47,793 nt of DNA from Verrucomicrobiaceae bacterium (GTDB lineage: Bacteria; Verrucomicrobiota; Verrucomicrobiia; Chthoniobacterales; JAATET01), in NCBI GenBank assembly GCA_027488755.1, contig JAIYAZ010000154.1, forward strand, positions 1-47,793, read 5' to 3'. Both the position numbers and the translations under genes were made by a program. The notes under the pieces are model-generated. The model was given only the letters and a program-made list of their open reading frames with translations, searched no databases and had not been told where the DNA came from. The stretch's first letter is position 1; each line of letters begins with the position of its first letter. Below, piece after piece: positions 25,112-31,427 of the stretch.

Positions 25112-26607
25112 CCCTCCTCGCCGTTGGCCTCCTCGGACTCGCCGCCCCCGTCACCCGGGCGGCCCCACCCGCGCCCACCCTCGACCTCACCTACCGCAGC
25201 GCCATCGAACGCGCCCTCGCCAAAAATTTCCAGATCCAGGTCGAAACCTACAACCCGAAGATCGCCAAGGCCCGCACCACCAGCGAGGAAGGCACCTTCG
25301 ACCCCGTCGTCGGCCTCTCCTACACCTACGACGAAAACCGCCGCGACCTCCGCGCCCTCACCCCCACCTTCGACGACGGCATCCCCGACAGCACCGACAC
25401 CGGCCGCTTCGCCGCCAGCAGCGGCACCGAGGCCGACGCCACCATCTCCGGCCTCACCCCCTGGGGCCTCAACTACAGCGCCGGCCTCGCCGTCACCCGC
25501 AACACCGACTCTACCAGCCCCATCGACGAACGCTACGACAGCGGCGTCGGCGTCTCCATCACCCAGCCGCTCCTCCGCGGCTTCGGCACCGACGTCAACC
25601 TCGCCCAGGTCCGCATCGCCCGCACGAACCAGACCATCTCCGCCTGGTCCCTCCGCCAGCGCGTCATGGACGTCATCACCGACGTCATCCGCATCTACAA
25701 CGACCTCTACTTCTCGATCGAAAACCTCGCCGTCGAACGCCGCTCCCTCGACCTCGCCCGCCAGACCCTCCGCGACAACCAGCGCCGTGCCGACATCGGC
25801 GTCATGTCCCCCCTCGACGTCGTCCAGGCCCAGACCGACGTCGCCGACCGCGAAGGCCGCGTCCTCATCGCGGAACGCGCCCTCGCCGACAACGAAAACT
25901 TCCTCAAGCAACTCGTCACCGACGAAGTCACCCGCCTCCTCGCCACCCAGGTCCGCATCGCCGCGCCCCCCTTCGACCTCAACGCCCGCATCGACGAAAC
26001 CGCCGACCTCCGCCGCGCCTTCGACCTCCGCCCCGACTACCAGCAGTCCCTCCTCGACATCCAGAAACGCAACATCACCGTCGTCTTCGCCCGCAACCAA
26101 ACCCTCCCCCAGCTCGACCTCGTCGCCAGCCTCGGGCTCAACGGCCTCGACACCAGCCTCGGCGGCAGCGCCTCCGAAGTCACCACCCCCAGCCAGTTCT
26201 CCGCCACCGTCGGCGGCGTCTTCAGCCTCCCCGTCCCGAACCGCACCGCCCAGGGCAACTTCCAAGTTGCCCAACTCGAAGTCGCCCGCCAGCTCGTCGC
26301 CCTCAAGCAACTCGAACAAACCATCACCGTCGAAGTCGACAACGCCGCGGGCCGCATCCACACCACCCGCAAACTCATCGACTCCTCCCGCGCCGCCCGC
26401 ACCTTCGCCGAGCGCACCCTCGAAGCCGCCCAATCCCGCCTCGGCGCCGGCACCGCCACCACCTTCGAAGTCCTCCAGTTCCAGCGCGACCTCGCCACCG
26501 CCGAAACCACCGAAGTCCGCGCCCTCACCGAATACCAGAAAGCCCTCGCCGAATACGCCCGCCTCACCGGCACCACCCTCGAGCGCAACCGCATCCGCCT
26601 CGACTAA
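25090..26607 (+). CDS. TolC-family outer-membrane protein
   Basis: A 505-residue protein with a signal peptide (MAAKAGLTLLAVGLLGLAAP then TRA) and two tandem outer-membrane-factor repeats: long helices (FQIQVETYNPKIAKARTTSE, RQTLRDNQRRADIGVMSPLD, then again ARTFAERTLEAAQSRLGAGT and FQRDLATAETTEVRALTEYQ) flanking short strands (GVGVSITQPLLRGFG, ATVGGVFSLPVP). The QPLLRGFG and IGVMSPLDVVQAQTD signatures are typical of TolC relatives. ATG 25090 lies inside the previous gene and begins the signal peptide; the upstream start at 25054 does not. No membrane fusion protein or pump gene is adjacent; its neighbours are the YdbH/YnbE-YdbL genes, suggesting a role in envelope transport with them. Confidence 0.88.
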   Translation: MAAKAGLTLLAVGLLGLAAPVTRAAPPAPTLDLTYRSAIERALAKNFQIQVETYNPKIAKARTTSEEGTFDPVVGLSYTYDENRRDLRALTPTFDDGIPDSTDTGRFAASSGTEADATISGLTPWGLNYSAGLAVTRNTDSTSPIDERYDSGVGVSITQPLLRGFGTDVNLAQVRIARTNQTISAWSLRQRVMDVITDVIRIYNDLYFSIENLAVERRSLDLARQTLRDNQRRADIGVMSPLDVVQAQTDVADREGRVLIAERALADNENFLKQLVTDEVTRLLATQVRIAAPPFDLNARIDETADLRRAFDLRPDYQQSLLDIQKRNITVVFARNQTLPQLDLVASLGLNGLDTSLGGSASEVTTPSQFSATVGGVFSLPVPNRTAQGNFQVAQLEVARQLVALKQLEQTITVEVDNAAGRIHTTRKLIDSSRAARTFAERTLEAAQSRLGAGTATTFEVLQFQRDLATAETTEVRALTEYQKALAEYARLTGTTLERNRIRLD

Positions 26608-26631
26608 TCCGCCGCGCCGCCCCACCAACCC

Positions 26632-26657
26632 TTGACACCTCCCCGCCGGAATAACGA
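26632..26657 (+). promoter_or_regulatory. Possible promoter of the toxin-antitoxin pair
   Basis: A perfect -35 hexamer TTGACA lies at 26632-26637 in the 60-base gap before the antitoxin. The best -10-like sequence, ATAACG/TAACGA at 26651-26657, is poorly spaced, so only the -35 is persuasive. A weak GGGA lies before the ATG at 26668. Confidence 0.3.
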
Positions 26658-26667
26658 ACGTGGGAAC

Positions 26668-26898
26668 ATGGCCATCGAAACCAAGGTTCGCAAGATCGGC
26701 AACTCCCTCGGCATCGTCCTTCCCAAGGAAGCCCTCAACGCGCTGAAGGTCGATGAAGGCGCCGTCCTCTACCTCACCGAAGCGCCGGAAAACGCCCTCC
26801 GCCTCACCCCCGAGCGCCCCGGCTTCAAGGAAAAGATGGCCGTGGCCGAAAGCCTCATGCAGCGCTACCGCAACGCCCTGCGCGAGCTCGCGAAATGA
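26668..26898 (+). CDS. AbrB/MazE-type antitoxin
   Basis: A 76-residue protein with the swapped-hairpin AbrB fold: METKVRKIGNSLGIVLPKEAL-like core (here IETKVRKIGNSLGIVLPKEA) and YLTEAPENALRLTPERPG, followed by a helical C-terminus (about 52-76) that would neutralise the toxin. It starts at ATG 26668; an upstream in-frame start at 26632 is less likely. Its stop overlaps the Doc-like toxin by 4 bases (ATGA). Antitoxin and complex normally repress their own promoter. Confidence 0.85.
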   Translation: MAIETKVRKIGNSLGIVLPKEALNALKVDEGAVLYLTEAPENALRLTPERPGFKEKMAVAESLMQRYRNALRELAK

Positions 26899-27284
26899 CC
26901 GGGCCCGTCTGGATCGACGCCGCGGACTGCCACGCCTTCCACGCCGAAATGCTCAGGCGCTTCGGCGGTCTTGAGGGGCTCCGCGACGAAGGCCTCCTCG
27001 ACTCGGCCCTCAATCGGCCCCGCCAGCTTTTTACCTACGGCGAACCTTCGCTCTTCGAACTCGCCGCCGCCTACGCGGAGGGAATCGTGAAAAACCACCC
27101 CTTCCTCGACGGCAACCTACCGACGGGATATCTCGCCGCCACCCTCTTCCTGGAAATCAACGGTCACCGCTTCACCGCCCCCGAAGAGGAGGTCGTCGAA
27201 CGCACGCTCGCCCTCGCCGCCGGGGCCATCGCCGCGCCCGGCTATGCCGCCTGGCTCCAGCAATCCTACCCGCCCGCCCGGTAA
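26895..27284 (+). CDS. Doc-like (Fic fold) toxin with altered active-site motif
   Basis: A 129-residue death-on-curing family protein. The framework is nearly consensus: GLRDEGLLDSALNRPRQLFT, AAAYAEGIVKNHPFLDGN and LFLEINGHRF. Doc proteins carry HxFxDxNKR; here the motif reads HPFLDGNLPTGY, so His68, Asp72 and Asn74 are kept but the Lys-Arg pair is replaced by Leu75-Pro76. In phage P1 Doc these residues help the kinase reaction that inactivates EF-Tu, so this toxin may be weak, inactive or changed in activity. Leu75 uses CTA, a codon rare among the CTC/CTG-dominated neighbours, suggesting a recent change. The frame is otherwise intact, and the antitoxin upstream also looks intact. Confidence 0.85.
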   Translation: MTGPVWIDAADCHAFHAEMLRRFGGLEGLRDEGLLDSALNRPRQLFTYGEPSLFELAAAYAEGIVKNHPFLDGNLPTGYLAATLFLEINGHRFTAPEEEVVERTLALAAGAIAAPGYAAWLQQSYPPAR

Positions 27285-27365
27285 CCCCCCCGGCCCGCAG
27301 AAACGCAGGAAGGCGGACGGGACATGCTTTCGCGGTTTGGGCCCGCTTGGTTGACTGGCCCCCGA

Positions 27366-27935
27366 TTATTCCAGCCAGATCTTCTCGACTTCGAGGCGGA
27401 ACGCCTCCGCCTTCCCGTTGGCGATCATGAAGCGGACTTGAGCCAGCGTTTTTCCGGGGTAGTCGGGAATGTTCAGCCGGTCGCCCCGGCGCATGGGATA
27501 CATGGTGCGCAGCGGAACTTGCACCGTCTGCCAATCGCCCGTGGTCGGGAATTCATGGACGTAGTAGTGGCGGTCGGTTTGGTCCGACTCGACGATGAAG
27601 CGATAGGACTTTCCGTCGCCTTTCAGGCGGACGAAGGCGGTGCGGTAAGCCGAGACATCAATCGGGTTGAAGTATTTTTGGACCGAGGAAAACCCCCCAT
27701 CATTCTCGATCGAAACGTGACCGGAAAAAACCGCGTATCCGTCCTGGTTAAACCCGAAGGAACCCTTGGAAAGCCCTCCCATCACGCCGTCGTCCTGGAT
27801 GCGCCAACCATCCAGATCGGAGCCCGCCTTAAAATCGAATAAAACCAATTTCCGCGCCGGAAGGTCCGCCGACAAGCCGACGGAGACCGAGACGAGAAGC
27901 ATGGCCAGGGTGAGGAGGGTGGATTTCATCCGCAT
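27366..27935 (-). CDS. Secreted CIA30/NDUFAF1-family protein
   Basis: A 189-residue protein with a signal peptide (MKSTLLTLAMLLVSVSVGLS-A; the ATG at 27929 is an alternative start). The mature part is a galactose-binding-like jelly roll of the CIA30 family: LVLFDFKAGSDLDGWRIQDD, GVMGGLSKGSF, FSGHVSIENDGGFSSV and the closing VRFMIANGKAEAFRLEVEKI. CIA30 is an assembly factor of complex I in mitochondria; bacterial homologues are mostly of unknown role, and a secreted form suggests carbohydrate binding. The DNA is clearly poorer in G+C than its neighbours (28 of 60 in 27661-27720 by hand count versus 47 of 60 in 27181-27240), a sign of possible transfer. Confidence 0.85.
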   Translation of the reverse strand: MRMKSTLLTLAMLLVSVSVGLSADLPARKLVLFDFKAGSDLDGWRIQDDGVMGGLSKGSFGFNQDGYAVFSGHVSIENDGGFSSVQKYFNPIDVSAYRTAFVRLKGDGKSYRFIVESDQTDRHYYVHEFPTTGDWQTVQVPLRTMYPMRRGDRLNIPDYPGKTLAQVRFMIANGKAEAFRLEVEKIWLE

Positions 27936-27957
27936 GAAGGCATGAATTTTGCCAAAA

Positions 27958-28692
27958 TTACCCCGCCGTCAACGCCCGCGCCCACGTAAACCCCGCCGGC
28001 AGTGGCCTCCAGCCGTGCCCCCAATCAAGCGCCTCCAGCGCCGGCAGCCGCTTCTTGTAGTCGTAGGCCGACGGCACCGTGTAGGCGTAACCCGCATAGT
28101 AAAATCGTTTGCCCACCGCCCGCGCGTGCTCGATTTCCCGCAGCATCGTCAGCACGCCCAGGCTCCGCGCCGCCTCGTCCGGCTCAAACATCGCATACAC
28201 GCTCGACGCGCTCTCCGCGCCGAGGTCGAGGAAACTCACCGCCCGCAGGACGCCGGCCGCGCGCACCTCGACGGCCACGCATTCCCCGGGCACCCGCGCC
28301 GGCTCCGCCGAAAGAAAATCCCGCAGCGAATCCGGCCGATTCTCCGCGAACCGCTCGCGGTGCCGCGCGAACAGCGCGTCGGTTTCCGCCGTGTGCGCCG
28401 CCGGCCCGATGCGCATCTCGAGGTCGGCGTTGCGCCGGAGCACGCGCCGTTGGCTTTTCGTCGGGGCAAAGTCCGCCAGTCGCACGCGCAGCGGCAGCAC
28501 GCCGCAGATCACCCCGCCGTGCAGCGCGACGTTGTAGCGAAAAAAATCCGTCCCAAAATGCCGCCACCCCGCCGCCAGCAAGGCATCCAGCTCCGCCGGG
28601 CTCACCGCCTCGGCGGCGAATTCCTCGGCCACCGGACGCATCCCGCCCTCAGCCGGAAAACACGCAAACGCCATCGCCCGCTTATCTCGCAT
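27958..28692 (-). CDS. Aminoacyl-tRNA-protein transferase-like protein (Ate/Bpt family)
   Basis: A 244-residue protein resembling bacterial Bpt and eukaryotic Ate1, which transfer Leu or Arg from tRNA to protein N-termini to mark them for degradation. Conserved phrases are GWRHFGTDFFRYNVALHGG, LPLRVRLADFAPTKSQRRVL plus RRNADL, and the C-terminal FYYAGYAYTVPSAYDYKKRL. However the N-terminal Cys-rich motifs of the family are eroded: only single Cys residues remain (ACFPAEGG and VICGVLPLRV) where CxxC-type pairs are usual. ATG 28692 or 28674 are both possible starts. It may be a divergent transferase without a metal site, or a GNAT-fold relative with another substrate. Confidence 0.7.
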   Translation of the reverse strand: MRDKRAMAFACFPAEGGMRPVAEEFAAEAVSPAELDALLAAGWRHFGTDFFRYNVALHGGVICGVLPLRVRLADFAPTKSQRRVLRRNADLEMRIGPAAHTAETDALFARHRERFAENRPDSLRDFLSAEPARVPGECVAVEVRAAGVLRAVSFLDLGAESASSVYAMFEPDEAARSLGVLTMLREIEHARAVGKRFYYAGYAYTVPSAYDYKKRLPALEALDWGHGWRPLPAGFTWARALTAG

Positions 28693-28751
28693 GCCCTGCC
28701 GCCGCGCGCCAGATTTGCGTGCGCGCCCCCCGTCGGTTAGCCTCACGCCCC

Positions 28752-31427
28752 ATGGCGGCGCGCGTGTTCCTCGACTGGTCAAAACCCACGACCCGCACCG
28801 TGGCTGACTGGCTCCGCGCCCGCGGCGGCCACCCGCTCGTGCTCGTGCCCACGCGCCAGGCCGGCCGCCGCCTCCGCGCCGCCTTCCCCGGCCCCGCCAC
28901 CATTCTCACGCCCGCCGAATTTCTCGACCCCGCCGCGCCACCTCCCCCCGCGGCCAGCCTCCTCCCCCTCACCGCGGACCTCGCCCACCCCCGCGCCGCC
29001 CGGCTCACCGCCCTGTTCCCCGCCGGCGTGCCCGCCCGTGACTTCGCCGAGCGTCTCGCCCTCGCCCGCTCCCTCCTCGCCCTCCGCGCCGAACTGGCCG
29101 AAAACGCCCTCACCCCCGCCGAAGCCGCCGCCCGCTTTCCCGCCGGCACCGCCGAGGCCGCACGCTGGTCGGACCTCGCCCGCCTCCTCCAACGCGCCAC
29201 CGCCAGCGATGCCGCCGCCGCCCGCCTCGCCTTTGCCGCCTCGCCGCAGCGGCCCGAAACCTGCGACCACGTCGTCGTCGCCGCCGTGCCCGACCTCCAA
29301 CCGCTCGTTCTTCGTGCGCTGGAAAATCTCGCCGTCCCCGTCACCATCCTCGTGCCCGGGCCGGAGGACGAATCCGCTTTCGACGCCTGGGGCCGACCCG
29401 AGCCCGCGTTCTGGGCCGACCGCGACCCCGGCTGGGCGGACTTCGCGCGCGAGGTGCAAATCGCCGCCCGGCCCGATCCGCTCGAGCTCCCGCCCCTGCC
29501 GGCGGAGACGCTGGAAATCGGCCTCCTCGATCGCACGCTCCTCCCCGCGCTGCGCGACGCCTACCCCGCCCACGCCCTCCACGACCCCACCGGCCAGCCC
29601 CTCCACGACCACTGGCTTATCCGCACCCTCGGCACCGTCGCCGCCACCGCCACCGACGCCACCTTCGACCAGGCCGTCGACCTCCTGCGCCACGGCGCCC
29701 TTCGCGCCTGGCTCGGGCCAATGGACCTCGACGCCGCCCTCGCCGAGGCCGACGCGATTCAGGCCAAACACTTTCCCGCCACCCTCCGCGCCGCCCGCGC
29801 GTGGATGGCGGAGGCCGCCCCGCTCGCCGTCGCCACCGCCAAACTCGAGATCACCTTCGCCACCCTCCGCGGCAATCCCCTGCCCGCCCTCGGCGAACTC
29901 GCCGCCCAGCTCGCCGACGCCCTCCGCCCCTCGCTCGCCGCGCGCGACGCCGCCGACCTCGCCACCGTTCTCGCCGGCCTCCGCGCCGCCCTCGACGCCC
30001 TCGCCCCGCTCGCGGAGGACTTCCCGCGGCTTTCCGCCGCCGAATGGATGCGCACCCTGCACGAAAGCCTTGCCTCCCCGCGGCTCTACCCCGAGCGCCC
30101 CGCCCCCGCCATCGAGGCCTCCGGCTGGCTTGAGCTCCCCTGGAGCGAATCACCCCACCTCCTGCTCGCCGGGGCGAATCTCGGCCGCCTCCCCGTTCCC
30201 CTCGCCGGCGAGTTTCTCCTCCCCGAGCGCGCCCGCGAAACGCTCGGCCTGCCCACCACCGCGCACCGCCAGGCCCGCGACGCCTACCTCCTCGCGCGCC
30301 TGCTCGCCGCCCGAGCCCCCGGCGCCGTCGTCGCCCTCGTCCTCCAGCTCGACACCGAAAGCTCCCCGCTCCAGCCCTCGCCGCTCCTCTTCGCCGGCGC
30401 CGGGGATACCCTACCCGCCCGCGTCGACCGGCTCTTCGCCGAACCGCGCCCGCCGCACCCCGATCCCGCCTGGCACCCCGGCTGGCTGTTCGATCCTCCC
30501 GTCATCGAAATGCCGCGCCGCATCTCCGTCACTGATTTCAGCCGCTACCTCGACTGCCCGTTCACGTTCTACCTCGGCCGCGTCGTGAAAATGGACCGCC
30601 ACGCCCCCGCCGCCGACGAACTCGACGCCGCGCAATTCGGCGACCTCCTCCACTACGCCCTCGAAAACTGGGCCCGCGACGAGACCGCCGTCCACGCCCG
30701 CGAACCCGCGCCCATCGCCGCCGCGCTCGACGCGCACGTCGACCGCTGGGTCCGCCGCGAACTCGGCCGCAACCTCCCGCTCCCACTCCAGATCCAGGTC
30801 GAGTCCGCCCGGCGCCGCCTCCTCGCCTTCGCCGAATGGCAGGCCCGCGACGCCGCCGCCGGCTGGCGCGTCGAAGGCGTCGAACTCCGCTTCGAGGATC
30901 TCCTCGGCCACCCGTGGGAAATCGACGGCTGGACCATCGCCGGCCGCATCGACCGCATCGATCGGAACGAAACCGACGGCCGCCGCCGCGTGATCGATTA
31001 CAAGACGTTCGACAACCCCGACGACCCCGCCAAGAAGCACCGCCGCGGCTTCCGCCTCGAACGCGACTGGCCGCCCGATTACGCCCGCAGCGGCGAGCCC
31101 CCGCGCCTCTGGACCAACCTCCAGCTCCCGCTCTACCGCCAGCTCCTCATCGAGAGCGGGGCCGACCCCGCGCTGCTCCACGTCGGTTACTTCAACCTCC
31201 CGAAAACCATCGCCGAAACCGGCCTCCAGCTCTGGGACGAACTCGACGACACGCTCGCCGCCTCCGCCCTCACCTGCGCCCGCGGCGTGCTCGCCGACCT
31301 CGCCCGCCGCCGCTTCTGGCCGCCGAACCCCCGCGCCGACCACGCCGACTTTGCGGACCTCTTTCCGCCCGAACCCACCCGCGTCATCCAACCCGACGGA
31401 GCCTTCCTCCGCTCCTGCGCGCCATGA
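28752..31427 (+). CDS. addB: AddB-like protein with C-terminal PD-(D/E)XK nuclease
   Basis: An 891-residue protein starting at ATG 28752; the upstream open frame is antisense to the transferase gene. The N-terminal 590 residues look like an inactivated helicase: PLVLVPTRQAGRRLRAAF replaces the Walker A of other AddB proteins. The C-terminal nuclease (about 593-890) starts SVTDFSRYLDCPFTFYLGR, with the RecB-family core GRIDRIDRN and VIDYKT (about 731-752) giving the catalytic Asp and Lys, and LQLPLYRQLL. The CxxC...C cluster that binds Fe-S in AddB is absent; only one Cys precedes the nuclease and one lies at the end. It overlaps the helicase gene by 4 bases. The pair processes DNA ends for recombination. 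Confidence 0.85.
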   Translation: MAARVFLDWSKPTTRTVADWLRARGGHPLVLVPTRQAGRRLRAAFPGPATILTPAEFLDPAAPPPPAASLLPLTADLAHPRAARLTALFPAGVPARDFAERLALARSLLALRAELAENALTPAEAAARFPAGTAEAARWSDLARLLQRATASDAAAARLAFAASPQRPETCDHVVVAAVPDLQPLVLRALENLAVPVTILVPGPEDESAFDAWGRPEPAFWADRDPGWADFAREVQIAARPDPLELPPLPAETLEIGLLDRTLLPALRDAYPAHALHDPTGQPLHDHWLIRTLGTVAATATDATFDQAVDLLRHGALRAWLGPMDLDAALAEADAIQAKHFPATLRAARAWMAEAAPLAVATAKLEITFATLRGNPLPALGELAAQLADALRPSLAARDAADLATVLAGLRAALDALAPLAEDFPRLSAAEWMRTLHESLASPRLYPERPAPAIEASGWLELPWSESPHLLLAGANLGRLPVPLAGEFLLPERARETLGLPTTAHRQARDAYLLARLLAARAPGAVVALVLQLDTESSPLQPSPLLFAGAGDTLPARVDRLFAEPRPPHPDPAWHPGWLFDPPVIEMPRRISVTDFSRYLDCPFTFYLGRVVKMDRHAPAADELDAAQFGDLLHYALENWARDETAVHAREPAPIAAALDAHVDRWVRRELGRNLPLPLQIQVESARRRLLAFAEWQARDAAAGWRVEGVELRFEDLLGHPWEIDGWTIAGRIDRIDRNETDGRRRVIDYKTFDNPDDPAKKHRRGFRLERDWPPDYARSGEPPRLWTNLQLPLYRQLLIESGADPALLHVGYFNLPKTIAETGLQLWDELDDTLAASALTCARGVLADLARRRFWPPNPRADHADFADLFPPEPTRVIQPDGAFLRSCAP

